From contig NW_022098076.1 of assembly GCF_002288925.2 (NCBI RefSeq), forward strand, positions 69,695,004 through 69,759,003: a stretch of 64,000 nt of DNA, in the 5' to 3' direction. This DNA is from Delphinapterus leucas. Taxonomy: Eukaryota > Chordata > Mammalia > Artiodactyla > Monodontidae. Position 1 is the stretch's first letter. Every line of letters starts with the position of its first letter. Shown piece by piece: positions 36,880-49,032 of this stretch. The notes beneath the pieces are model-generated. The model did not search any database, had not been told where the DNA came from, and saw only the letters and a program-made list of their open reading frames with translations. The position numbers and the translations under genes are program-made.

Positions 36880-37480
36880 ACAGCTGTTTATTGAGCACCA
36901 ACTGTGTAGCAGTCACTGTTGTAGGTGCTAAGGGTATAAATATCATTGAACAAAACAGATAAGGTTAGTACTCTCAAGGCACTTCCAATTCATATGAAGC
37001 AAAAAAGACACTAACAAAATAAACACAGAATTAACATGTTAAGAGATAAGTGCTATAAAGACTAAAGCAGAGGAAGACATAGAAAGTGGTGGATAGAAAG
37101 TATTTCATATCCACGGGCAGGGAAATTCCCAATGGTTAGCAGATAGTATATGAGTAGAGATTAAATGTATTAAGGGAGAAGCATGAGGATATCTGGGAAA
37201 CAAATATTCTAAGATCAGAGAGCAGCAGTGCAAACACAATACAAATTTCTTTGTGCATTTGTTTTTTAAGTGTGGTTGAGAATGAGGGGTGAAATTTTCG
37301 AAAATGAGGTTTAGAGAGAGAGCTCAGGGCTGTGTCATCTATAGAAAGACTTTGTGGGTTTCCTTGTTTAAAAATCAGAGGGTGTTTTGGAGAATAGGCT
37401 CATGAGATGATTCATTTAAAAGGATGACTCTGACTGTGGTATGGGGACTAGAATGCATAGAACGAAGGGACCAATTAGAG
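36880..37480 (+). mobile_element. L2 3' region
   Basis: 'tttattgagcaccaactgtgtagcagtcactgttgtaggtgc' near 36888, then 'attgaacaaaacagataagg' and 'gataagtgctataaagac', in L2 3' order. Diverged. Confidence 0.75.
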
Positions 37481-38508
37481 GGACCAGACTGCTGGGTGAA
37501 TTCAAACTTTCCAGTACTTGGGAGCTATTTCTGAACTAACAAGTGGGAGAGCAGGTGTTCAGCCTCCAAGTTCCTGCTGCCACCTCTGAGAAAAACAAGT
37601 CCCCAAATGCTATCTTCTTGACCTTTCTTCTTGACGATCTGTGTTCAAACACCTCTGTATGTGCCTCAGCTCAAGAACCTGACAGTCTGCATCCTGAGCT
37701 CCACCTTTCAAGGTTTCCTATTTTGTGTGCTGGCACAGAGGATTATAGTACAAAACCACACTGCCCACAGAAGGTTACAGGACAAGTCAGAGTAAGACAT
37801 GGAATCTTCCAGATGTGAGTCCAGGTGGAAGACTAAAAAAATGTACTATTTGATAATCTGAAGCAACTATTTTTTTGTTTTTGTTTTTAACTATGAAACC
37901 TCTGTTAATGTCTCAGAATTCCTACAAATTATTCAACTTAGTGTCTCTTTGGGCTACAGAGTTCTGACAAGTAAAGCCAAATTCACCCAACTGTCACTAA
38001 AATATTCTCATTTAGAGCAATTTTGAAAATAATTTCCTTTCTGGATACAATCATAGAAAGAATTTTTTAAATAGAGCTGTTTTAAAACCATAAATTATAC
38101 CATAATTTTAATCTCTAAAGTTTATTTAGCAAGTGCCAGTTTACAGAACTAAGACTTTTATAGTGTTAGGGAAAAACCTACATATTTTAAAGGGGAAGCT
38201 GTCTAACTTTAATCATGTCTCTAATATTTTTTTTCTAAAGAAGATACATGACTTTGTAATTTTTTCTTGTGTAGTAACAATAGCCATGAGGACTTAAGTG
38301 ATATAAGTATACTCTAATGTAAAAGAGGTATTTGTCAGAAAGAACAGAATGTTTATATATATATATGTTTTTCAGCTTAAATACACTGCCTATTCATGAA
38401 TAATTTTGATATTCTTTTTTATTATGTTGAGATGTTGATTTTCAGAAAGCAGAATGAGTTATCATGGATGGTCATTTTGATAACCAAGATATTATTTTGA
38501 TACTCCTT
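37481..38508. other. Unassigned DNA
   Basis: No gene or named repeat. A 91-codon frame at 37543-37818 has no recognisable domain. Confidence 0.4.
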
Positions 38509-38515
38509 GATAACT

Positions 38516-38518
<3 letters not shown>

Positions 38519-38546
<28 letters not shown>

Positions 38547-38737
38547 TGGTACGCAGGCCTCTCACTGTTGTGGCCTCTCCCGTTGCGGAGCACAGGCTCC
38601 GGACGCGCAGGCTCAGCGGCCATGGCTCACGGGTCCAGCCGCTCCACGGCATGTGGGATCTTCCCGGACCGGGGCACGGACCCGTGTCCCCTGCATCTGC
38701 AGGCAGACTCTCAACCACTGCGCCACCAGGGAAGCCC
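38519..38737 (-). mobile_element. CHR SINE, full length
   Basis: Minus-strand copy with about 27 T at the left. A perfect 10-bp target duplication 'gataacttcc' lies at 38509-38518 and 38738-38747. The long pure tail suggests a young insertion. Confidence 0.95.
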
Positions 38738-38747
38738 GATAACTTCC

Positions 38748-39600
38748 ATGTTTGACTTGGAATGTGGTTAAGGTACTTTACACCAGAGATTTTTCCAGCA
38801 TAAATAATGCATTCCAAAATTATAGAAAAGTATAATGGCTAATTTTTATCACTAGATTTTGAAAGTGAAATTGATTAGATAACATCACTAAAATGTCAAA
38901 GGGATGAGAACATTTTCTTTCATCTGAAACATACATAATCAGGAAGTGGGGGATAGTCATTCTTAAAACGGTATTTCATGTCCAAATTGTAAAATCTATA
39001 ATTTTCTACACATTGGAGAAGAGGTGTTCCAGGTGAAGATGATTCTACCAGAGTTTTATGCTCTTCAAAAATAGATTAAAATAGGTGTCATTTTATCTAT
39101 TTTCAAAGGTTCAGAAATACTTATGAACACATGGCACATGACATAGCAAGTTATTTGTGTGGATAGTGTGAACTGAAGACCCTTTCCTGACTCCCACACA
39201 TTTAGATTAGTTACTCCTCCTAGGTTCCTTCACAGTATCTAGGAGTTCACAATTACTGTAGCACCAGTTCCACTGTATTGTAATTTCATTTTTGTCTATC
39301 TTCTACACTAGACTGTAAGCCACTCAATGACGGAATTATATCACGTTCACCTTTATATTCCAGTACTTATGACAATGCCTGTTATATAACAGATTAAATA
39401 AACATGTACTGAAGTGATTATGTTGTGTATGAAAGGGTACAATGTGGAGTAGTAAGGAGAGTAATTCTACAAATGAGATCACACTTTGAAGTACGGGCAC
39501 ATTTTCTTGGCATACCTTCTATTCCAGCCATGAATGAGGTAATGATTTTTGTGCAGTGTGTCCCTGGAAAGTCTTCTGTCTCTACCTTTCTTCCCCAGAG
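38748..39600. other. Unassigned DNA
   Basis: No gene or named repeat recognised. Confidence 0.4.
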
Positions 39601-39985
39601 TTTCTCAAATTGTAGTGGAGACCCTTGAAGGACTGTACCTAACCCTCATCCATGTGCAGCCTGGAAGTGAAAGATCTTAATTCCCCATAGGGTTAATTGA
39701 TCGATGGGGGTGCTAGAATTAGTGGATAAACATTCTTTTCTTTTGTTCTTTAGGTGAACAAGTGTGAAGCATATTTTATACCGTTGCTTGAAGAGTCCTG
39801 GTGGTGGGATGGTGACTGAGTTGCCCCCAGTGGACTAACAAAGAATGCACCTTTACAGTGGTTTTCCCTTCTTCTCTGTTTTACTCTCACCAGTCTCCCA
39901 CTACTGTTGCCTAAAATCATTCCCCCAATAAACTATCTTCATAGACACTTAGTTTTAGGTTCTTTTTCAGAGGGGCTCTGATACA
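39600..39985 (+). mobile_element. Possible old LTR relic
   Basis: 'cccccaataaactatcttcatag' near 39924 followed by 'ttttaggttctttttcagagggg' resembles the polyadenylation end of an old MaLR/ERVL LTR. The start is not defined. Confidence 0.3.
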
Positions 39986-40770
39986 AAGAAACCACCTAAA
40001 GGGACTAGTGAAAGTTATATAAGTAATTTGTATCTCAGTTTTATTGTTACGTTAAATAACAGAAAAGAAAAATAGACCCAACAACAACAAAATGTTATCC
40101 ATCATTTACCTCCCTAGGGATAGTGTCCTAAGCTTACTAGAGTTTGTTGCCACATCTCAAGACCCATCTAAGATCAGTTTGGCACCTTTCTTTCTCTTTC
40201 TATTTATCTAACAGAGACGACAAATCCTAGAGTAAACAGGTGGTGGTGGAAGGGAGGACAAAAAGGGGCATTTTCAATTCTCTTTCCACTAAGGAAATGT
40301 TTGTGAACAGAAGTGTAGATCAGACAAACCTGGACATAGCTTATGTCATGGGAGGGTAATCACACATGTGTTACCCTATCCAAATAAATTATGCAGTCTG
40401 CATGACCTACTAGTTTTATTTTTCTCTCTCTTTTTAAGAGTAACCTAAATCATCCTTGTAAACCGGCAGTTAAATGTTTCCTGATCACGGAGTTGAATTC
40501 AATTTGCTTATATCTAGTATTTTTTGCCTGTATGTTTATAATAAGGAACATTAAACAATAGTTTTCCTTTCTTTTCTTTTTTCAGACTTTAGAAATACAA
40601 TTATAGTATCTTTGTAGAATAAAATATATTTTCTTACATCTTTATCCAATATTTTGGGGCAAATTATGTAATAAGGACCTAAGCTTACATAATATTTAAA
40701 AATAACTAATTCACAAAACTCCAGCTACTTGAAGGTAATACTGTTAACACTTTTCATTTTTCCATAATTG
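39986..40770. other. Unassigned DNA
   Basis: No gene or named repeat recognised. Confidence 0.4.
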
Positions 40771-40771
40771 T

Positions 40772-40978
40772 TAGTATGTACAAGCCCTGGCTCCATGCCT
40801 TGCTACTACCATGTGAACTTGAGCAAGTTACTCTGTGCTTCAGTGTTCTCATTTATAAAATGAGAATAAATCGTAGATCTTAACTTATAGGACTGTTGTG
40901 AGGACTCAGTGAGTTAATATATGTAAATATTAAGATAAAAAGTGCTTGTTACAGTGCCTAGGACATAGTAAGCACAAA
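40772..40978 (+). mobile_element. MIR SINE
   Basis: Clear MIR order: 'ctggctccatgccttgctactaccatgtgaacttgagcaagttactc', 'ctcatttataaaatgagaa', 'tgttgtgaggactcagtgagttaat', 'cagtgcctaggacatagtaagc'. Confidence 0.9.
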
Positions 40979-41303
40979 ACACACCCTAGTTATTACTAAT
41001 ATTATTGCAGAACTGTAACAGAAAATTAGAACCTAACTAAATAGAGGAGTGGGAAAATAAGTTATGGCCATCAAATCACAATATATCAAATATTCATGGT
41101 CAATCTATATTTTTAAGGAGTTTGTAATGAGATGTCCCCTGAAAGACACAGAATTGTCTATAGCTTTTCTATTCTTCTAAAGCCATGAGTGTTACATTTC
41201 TTTACACTTTTCAATAAGGATAGGATGCATAGTGAAGATAACAGAGGAGAATTTGCAACACCTGCCTGTTGGTCCTTTGTTTAGAAGTCTTCCTTGTTTA
41301 TGC

Positions 41304-41511
41304 TTTTTTTTTTTTTCTGTGGTACGCGGGCCTCTCACTGTTGCTGCCTCTCCCATTGCGGAGCACAGGCTCCGGACGCGCGCAGGCTCAGCGGCCAAGG
41401 CTTACAGGCCCAGCCGCTCAGCGGCATGTGGGATCTTCCCGGACCCGGGCACGAACCCGTGTCCACTGCATCGGCAGGCGGACTGTCAACCACTGCGCCA
41501 ACAGGGAAGCC
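41304..41511 (-). mobile_element. CHR SINE, full length
   Basis: Minus-strand copy with poly-T at the left and the head 'caacagggaagcc'. Target duplication 13 of 15 bases ('cttccttgtttatgc' 41289-41303, 'cttccttgcttattc' 41512-41526). Confidence 0.94.
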
Positions 41512-41526
41512 CTTCCTTGCTTATTC

Positions 41527-43700
41527 TTTACATTTATATGTCTTTATAAGAAAATTTGGTTAAAACTTTTTTTTTTTTAAATCCCAGTAACTTAAAGGAA
41601 AGTTATGATTGGATGTCACATGATTGCCCAATTTTTTCTGTAGGGAAAGTAATAACCTGATTCTGAGTCTGGCTGTCCTTGAAAGATCTTGTCTGTGGGC
41701 TAAAGACAAATTCCTACAGTTCCAGTGTTGGAGTATTTGGGTTAGCTAAGAATTCCATCTCCAGCAGAGTATTTCATATGTATTCAAGGAAAAGTGAAAT
41801 GTTTGATTGGTCTCTGTCTTTTGGTTTCCTGCAATTTTTCTTTTAGTTTTATTTAAAAAGGAAAGAAAAATAAATCAAGATCCACTGTAAAAGGGAGTAA
41901 TAGCTAAATTTGGCAGGACCTAAATCAAACATTTAGTCAAAATGTTAATATAAAATTATTAAGTGGAAAATGTTAGAATCACTGTGGTGATCATATCTCA
42001 ATTGTATAATATGTCTCTGTCCTTGTAGGAAAAGAAATTAGAAGCTGTACTAAGATGTTAACAGTGTTTTTCTGTGGATATTGAGACTACAAGTGTATTT
42101 TTTCTCCATTACTTATTCCCCAGTACTCCAGTATGAACATGTATTACTTTTACAATGATAAAACATACTGTTACTTAGAAATCCATTTAGAATTCCTCCT
42201 TGAGTTGCTAGACCTAATGTCTCTTTCTCTAGCCTTGAAAACATGATCTCTATTCAGTGGCCAAGGAAGAAGAGATCATGCAAAGCAGAGGCTACTATGG
42301 TAATGCAGGAAACTAGAGAATATAGCTCAGTGCCATAGTTGAAAAGTACATGCCTAACTGTTGTTCCTTGTTCAGTTCCATCCAGAAAGCACACACTTTG
42401 CATAGAATTTTCTAATGTATTTCGTATGATACAAAATTTCTAAAACAAACTGAAATCAACATGATTAAAATGTTTGTTTTCTGGTATTCATAGGCCTGAA
42501 GATCAGATTTTTCACTGGTTTGTCTTAGCATCTCCTTCTCACTTTAGAGACATATCTTTAACTATGACCCGGAATTCTTTCCAAATGTGAAGTTTCCATT
42601 ATTGGTCCTTTTCATCTTTTGCCTGGTGTTTCTGTTTCTTTTTTCTTGTAAAAGGCAAGTTCCTTTATGTTCCTCCTCACATTGTGTTCCTGTTTTCCAC
42701 TGTAAAAAGGCGGGATTGCGGGGGACACACATAATGTTGATATTATTGAGTCATTTGTTACAAAAATGATAGCTGCAGAATCATTCTAACAGAAGGCAAA
42801 AGGAAAAAGTGAGAAACAGATATTCAATATAGTCATATAAAAAAAAAGAATGTGCCACTTGTTACTACCTATAAAATGTGTGAAGTTTTGTATTGTGTTA
42901 AAATCCTCCACCCTGTCTTTGAGGGTCTGAGCCATGGATGTGGTGGGTGCTGACAATCAAAAAGAACATGGTTAAATTTCTGTCTATTTGACATGAATTA
43001 TTGCCTTGCAATGCTGCATTCTGTGAGACAGTAGATGAAATGATTTTACTATGTTTTCTAAATGAACACATCATCTTTTCCAGTCCTTATTTTTACAGTA
43101 TCAGCCCTGGTGGTATCATCTCTAAACTCACTCTGTCACCTCTGTTCTGTCCTTCCTCTCTAGATAATGTAAAGTAAGGGAGGTCTTTGTGATGAGGAGA
43201 TTCATATTGAAATGATACTTCCTTTGGTTCGAAGTATTTTATTCTTGTATTACTTTTGAATTTTTAACTTCTCATTTTATTCTTAGTATAAGCCAACAAC
43301 ACATTTGATGTAGAAAATATAAATAAGAGGAAAACAAATAAAAGTCACCTTTAATACCACTACTCTGGGAGGGTCACTTTTAACATTTAGAGATAAAAAT
43401 CTTGCAGGGATGCATGCAGGAATCACAGTTAAAATAAAACCAAGGTTAAACCTTGATGGAGGTATGTAGCTATTTAACGATTTTGGGGATTATTTTTTAT
43501 TAATGCTCAGTGGGCCATAATACACTACCACAAAAAAGCTCTGTATTTAAGGAACAGCTGAATTCTTCCCACTGCTGGAGCTGGAGCTAGTCTAGAATCC
43601 ATTAGGGACACTAAGAGACTGGTCGGTGGGACTCTGACCCTCATCCAGTGCTTTTCCAGAGGTCGTACTGCTGGACTAAAGGTATAGAGATATTTTAATA
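41527..43700. other. Unassigned DNA
   Basis: About 2.2 kb with no gene recognised. It contains the left copy (42875-43031) of an unidentified repeat whose inverted partner is at 46107-46260. Confidence 0.4.
42875..43031 (+). repeat. Unidentified interspersed repeat, left copy
   Basis: About 155 bp closely matching the reverse complement of 46107-46260. Shared words include 'gtgttaaaatcct', 'gagggtctgagcc', 'aaatttctgtctattt' and 'attgccttgcaatgctgcat'. Similarity stops just after 'agacag'. I do not know the family. Confidence 0.8.
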
Positions 43701-44280
43701 CTTTTTTATAAATTGACATCTAAGAATGTTGGGTCACTTTATACTCCTTCCAGGGGAGTATTTGTTTCCTGGCTTCTTAGTTCTGTGTCTTCTAATTTTT
43801 TGAAATGTCTTGTAGCTAGAAATGGCATTTCTCTCTTTTAATTAACAATGTTTTCATTATCCCTGAAGATAAAATTTGTAATATGTTTGTTGACATTTAT
43901 TCTCCTCTTATGAATTGTCTGTAAATGCCCTTTATACATGATTTCTATTTTAGTATTTATTTATTATAGATTTTAATAACTTTTTAAACAATTAAGAATA
44001 TTGATTGAACAGTTCACTTTTAATTCTTTATAGGTTTATTATTTGATTTGTATTTATATTTTGCTTGTAATGTTTTGAGGATTGGGTCAAAATTTTAACC
44101 AATGTTATGTGTTTTTCTTTATTGTTTCTACTTTTGATCTCTTCGTTAAAAGATTTTCATCACCTCCAATATTGTGTGCATATTACTTTCTTTTAATATC
44201 TTCATTTCTTTTTTTATTTAAAATTCTCATTCATCTGAAATTTAGTTTGGATTGAGTTATAAGGTAGGAAGCTAATTGCT
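43701..44280 (-). mobile_element. Ancient L1M 3' part (left of an L2)
   Basis: Minus-strand L1 relic: 'ggcatttctctcttttaatt', 'gtaatatgtttgttgacattt', 'gtaaatgccctttatac', in the order found at the ORF2 3' end. It seems to continue at 44880 after the L2. Confidence 0.5.
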
Positions 44281-44304
44281 TTTTGCTCTAGGTCAGCAGT
44301 TGCA

Positions 44305-44870
44305 GTTCATTCATTTATTCATTTATCTACTTATTCCACAAATAAGAATTAAGAGACTAGTATCCTCCAGGTGCTATTCTATGTGCATATGTACAGCAGT
44401 GAGAAAAAAAAAAAAGGCAAAATTCCTGTCTCATGGAGCTTACATTCTTGGGAGCAGAGACAGATATTTTATAAATAAATGTATATTTTCAACAATGATA
44501 AGTGCCAATGAAAAATAAAACAGAGTAAGGGAGGTGGATAGGGGGTACAATCTTATAAGAGATGGTTAGGGAAATGTATGCACTTGTGGTGACTTTTGAG
44601 CAAAGAATAAGCAAGGGAGGTAGCCAAGGGATTTTCTGGGTGAAGAACATTCTTGGTAGAGCAACAATCAGTGCAAATGTCTGAGGCAGAAGTATGCTCA
44701 ACTGGAATAATGAGTTCAGGGCAGTATGGTAGGAAAGGGACCAGGTTATGTAGCACCATGAGGACATTATGAAGAAATGCATCTACTCAGAGTGATTTTG
44801 GAAGTCAATAGAAGGTTCTGAGCAGATAGTGATATGTTCTAGTTAGGTTTTTAAAGGATCATTTCGACTA
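44305..44870 (+). mobile_element. L2 3' region
   Basis: 'ctcatggagcttacattcttgggagcagagacag', 'gataagtgccaatg', 'gtgcaaatgtctgaggcagaa', 'ggttctgagcagatagtgat'. Clear L2 3' order, flanked on both sides by minus-strand L1M. Confidence 0.8.
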
Positions 44871-44879
44871 CTTCAAATA

Positions 44880-45640
44880 TATATACTTGGTTCATCTATC
44901 ATGCAGCATTCTGCCCTACTGCTCTGATGTCTACCCCTATACCTCACAGTTTAATAATCAGTGATTTATGATACGTTATTTTATTTAGTCAGACAACTTT
45001 CCCTTCATTAGTCTTTGAAAAAAACTGTTTTGCCTGGTTTTGTGCATTTTTCCCAGATAATATTTGGAAATACTTTTATATTAATATAATTCAATATACT
45101 ATTAGGATTTTGTCTGGAATTGAATTAGATCTATAGATACAGTTTTGGAGTCTGTTAATAATACTATTTATTCCCATGCAGGTTATGCTAGTTTTCTGTC
45201 CTTATTCAAATGTTATCTTGTTTTTCTTGGCAGAATTATATTTTTTACATAGTTTCTCTACACTTATTATTAAATTTAAGTCTAGAATATTTATATTTGT
45301 ATTGCTTCTATGGAATGGTATCTTTATCGGTTATATTTTCTTACTACTTCTTTCTGGTTCTAAAAATACTGATAGAATGAAAATATATATGGTCATATCA
45401 CTTGAAAAAAAACTTCTTGTATACTCTAAAGTTTTTAATTTGATTCTCTTCTGTTTTAGAAAAACCTGTCTTACTCCAGAAACAGTTTAAAATTTTTCCA
45501 ATATTTATACCTCTCTTTTTTATTCATATATTATATCAACTAGAATGCCAGGATAATACTGTTTGTGACAATAATGGATATATTTTCCTTGAATCTAATT
45601 ATTTATGTAAATACCTCTGATATTAAAATAGCAAATAGTT
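44880..45640 (-). mobile_element. Ancient L1M ORF2 (right of an L2)
   Basis: Minus-strand relic with 'ctgctctgatgtctacccctatacc' near 44919 and 'tctggaattgaattagatctatag' near 45113, then AT-rich ORF2. In element order it follows the piece at 43701-44280. A 104-codon plus-strand frame inside is not a gene. Confidence 0.55.
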
Positions 45641-47090
45641 TAAATCACATGTGCTAACTTCAATCAAATAGTAGTCACTGGTTTTCTGAAGTTCTGTTCT
45701 GAGAAAACTGGGGTTGAACACCAACAGTTCCGTGTTCAGTTAACATTTTGTGCCATGGACTTAAAAGCAGATGGTTGTTACTAGTCTAGAATTTGGTATA
45801 ATGCTAGCTGTTAATTTGAGATGATTTTTTAACATGGAGTGCCCATACATGTAGAAGTTGTTAACAAAATAAATTCTATCAGATTATACTTCACCAACAC
45901 TTTTATACATGATCAAGTTCTCATGCATTTGTTAATTTGTACTAGGAGTTGGGGGAGTATATGGCACTAAAGAAGTAGACTTGTACGAGGATATTCCAGG
46001 AAGAACTGATCTTTCAAAAATCTGTTAAGCAAAGCAGGTTGTTTTAAGTTCTCCCAAAGGAAATGAGGATGCATGTTGTTCTCCATCTTTGTCAAACCCA
46101 GCCATTCTGTCTTGCAGAATGCAGCATTGCAAGGCAATAATTCATGCCAAATAGACAGAAATTTAAACATGTATATTTTGATTGTTGGCACTCACCGGAT
46201 CTGAGGCTCAGACCCTCAAAAAGAGGGTGTAGGATTTTAACACGTAACATCACACACATTCTTATAGTTAGAATGCCAGTACAAAGAGGTAGAGAAATTT
46301 GAGACACATGTGTCCTGGCAGTTTGGGCTCCAAAATGCCTACAGGGTCGTTTAGACTAGGGAAAGGGTGAACCTCACCAGACACAGCTGTTCAGGCAAAA
46401 TAACACTGTTACTGGATGCCTGCTTGATCACAATCCCATCTCAATATTTACCAGAATAAAGAGGCAAATTCTAAGGGATTAGTGCATTACAATTGACTTA
46501 TCTTTTAGGGCAGATGATTCACCTGGGTCTACAGAGGGAATAAATTAATTTTATATTTTAAATTCTATCTCCCACAACCAGTTGAATACATAAAATATAT
46601 AATTTCCATTTGAATCAGGAAACATAACAACAGTAATTATGAAAATTCTTACCTCTAGCTGAACATTGGACTGCTTTTAAAACACTAATATCTGGATCCC
46701 AGCCCTAGGAAGTCTGACTTAATATGATGTGAGGTCTTTGAATTCATACCCCTTAAAGAATCCTAGTAAGTTCTAACTGGAGCAAAAGTTGAGAACGATT
46801 ACACCATTGTTCATTCTCAAAAGATGTCCCTTTTCCAGTCAAGTTCATTATGCGTGCCAATATGTCAATTAAATAATTGTTTAGGATTAATACATGTACT
46901 AAAATGACCTCCAATGAAATTAATCACCTGAGAAACATTACAAAATATCTTTCCAGAATAATTGGGCTTGTTAACAACACAGGGCTCCCCAGTATCAACC
47001 CAGGACACACATACGAGATAATGTAATAGTATGTAAAATTTTTATTTTATCAGACTCTTATACTTTAAGTTTTATAATTTTTAATAAATA
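45641..47090. other. Unassigned DNA
   Basis: No gene recognised. It contains the right copy of the unidentified inverted repeat (46107-46260). Confidence 0.4.
46107..46260 (-). repeat. Unidentified interspersed repeat, right copy
   Basis: Inverted partner of 42875-43031. The 71- and 74-codon minus-strand frames crossing it are not convincing genes, since the other copy does not preserve them. Confidence 0.8.
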
Positions 47091-47093
47091 TCA

Positions 47094-47170
47094 ATACATT
47101 GTGAGAAAATTATACAAAAAGATGGAATTTTTTTCCCATACATTGTGAGAAAATTATACAAAAAGATGGA
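47094..47170. repeat. Tandem duplication, 33-bp unit, period 44
   Basis: Identical copies at 47094-47126 and 47138-47170 (both begin 'atacattgtgag' and end 'aaaagatgga'), each followed by a T run. The second abuts the tail of the CHR SINE. Confidence 0.95.
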
Positions 47171-47172
47171 TT

Positions 47173-47379
47173 TTTTTTTTTTTTTTTTGGGTTCACGGGC
47201 CTCTCACTGCTGTGGCCTCTCCCATTGCGGAGCACAGGCTCCGGACATGCAGGCTCAGTGGCCATGGCTCACAGGCCCAGCCACTCTGCGGCATGTGGGA
47301 TCTTTCCGGACCAGGGCACAAACCCATGTCCCCTGCATCGGCAAGTGGACTCTCAACCACTGCGCCACCAGGGAAGCCC
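47173..47379 (-). mobile_element. CHR SINE, full length
   Basis: Minus-strand copy with poly-T at the left and the head 'ccaccagggaagccc'. Target duplication 8 of 9 bases ('agatggatt' 47164-47172, 'aggtggatt' 47380-47388). More diverged than most here ('gggttcacgggcc', 'ggacatgcaggctcagtgg'). Confidence 0.93.
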
Positions 47380-48382
47380 AGGTGGATTATTTTTAAGTTA
47401 AAATTATATAATGAAAAATTACTTATATCACAAAATATATCACAAATATTTATTGAGTTCCTACTTTGCTACACACTCTTTTAGGCAACAAGCTTAAAAT
47501 AATAAGAAAAACATACCCATAAAATTCTCTTCTCGACTCCCCCTTGCGAGAGCACTGGAATCACAACTAACTACTCAACAATAATCGACAGGAAGACACT
47601 GGAACTCACCCCACATCCAAAGACAAAGGAGAAGCCACAATGAGATGGTAGGAGGGGCACAATCACAATAAAATCAAATCCCATAACTGCTGGGTGGGTG
47701 ACTCACAAACTGGAGAACACTTATACCACAAAAGTCCACCCACTGGAGTAAACGTTCTGAGCCACTTGTCAGGCTTCCCAACCTGAGGGTTCAGCAATGG
47801 GAGGAGGAATTCCTAGAGAATCAGACTTTACAGGCTAGCAGGATTTGCTTGCAGGACTTTGACAGGACTGGAGGAAACAGAGACTCCACTCTTGGAGGGC
47901 ACACACAAAGTAGTGTGTGCATCGGGACTGAGGGGAAGGAGCAGGGCCCCATAGGAGACAGAACCAGACATACATGCTAGTGTTGGAGGGTCTCCTGCAG
48001 AGGTGGGGGGTGGCTGTGGCTCATTATGAGGACAAGGTCACTGGAAGCAGAAGTTCCGGGAAGAACTCCTTGGTGTGAGTCCTCCCAGAGTCTGCCATTA
48101 GCCCCAACAAAGAGCTCCAGTGTTGGGTCACCTCAGGCCAAACAACTAACAGGGAAGGAAACCAGCCCCACCCACCAGCAGACAAGAGGAGTAAAGTTGT
48201 ACTGAGCTCTGCCCACCAGAGCAACACCCAGCTCAACCCACCACCAGTCCCTCCCATCAGGAAACTTGCACAAGCCTCTTAGATAGACTCATCCAACAGA
48301 GAGCAGGCAGCAGAAGCAAGAACTACAATCCTAAAACCTGTGTAACCAAAACCACATTCACAGAAAGATAGACAAGATGAAA

Positions 48383-48657
48383 AGACAGAGGGCTATGTAC
48401 CAGATGAAGGAACAAGATGAAACCCCAGAAAAACAACTAAATGAAGTGGAGATAGGCAACATTCCAGAAAAAGAATTCAGAATAATGATAGTGAAGATAA
48501 TCCAGGACCTCGGAAAAAGAATGGAGGCAAAGATAGAGAAGATGCAAGAAATATTTAACAAAGACCTAGAAGAATTAAAGAACAAACAAAGAGAGATGAA
48601 CGATAAAATAACTGAAATGAAAAATACACTAGAAGGAATCAAGAGCAGAATAACTGA
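48383..48657 (+). repeat. Gap-flanking duplication, left copy
   Basis: 275 bp that, compared base by base by eye, differs from 48758-49032 at only one position (48385 A, 48760 G). Confidence 0.95.
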
Positions 48658-48757
48658 NNNNNNNNNNNNNNNNNNNNNNNNNNNNNNNNNNNNNNNNNNN
48701 NNNNNNNNNNNNNNNNNNNNNNNNNNNNNNNNNNNNNNNNNNNNNNNNNNNNNNNNN
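48658..48757. other. Assembly gap (100 N)
   Basis: Exactly 100 N, the usual placeholder for a gap of unknown size. Confidence 0.99.
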
Positions 48758-49032
48758 AGGCAGAGGGCTATGTACCAGATGAAGGAACAAGATGAAACCC
48801 CAGAAAAACAACTAAATGAAGTGGAGATAGGCAACATTCCAGAAAAAGAATTCAGAATAATGATAGTGAAGATAATCCAGGACCTCGGAAAAAGAATGGA
48901 GGCAAAGATAGAGAAGATGCAAGAAATATTTAACAAAGACCTAGAAGAATTAAAGAACAAACAAAGAGAGATGAACGATAAAATAACTGAAATGAAAAAT
49001 ACACTAGAAGGAATCAAGAGCAGAATAACTGA
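48758..49032 (+). repeat. Gap-flanking duplication, right copy
   Basis: Repeats 48383-48657 at an offset of 375, then continues into the rest of L1 ORF1. It is most likely the same genomic segment written twice. Confidence 0.95.

Noticed and set aside
48383..49032. True tandem gene duplication
   Set aside because: The exact 100-N spacer and near-identity point to an unmerged contig overlap.
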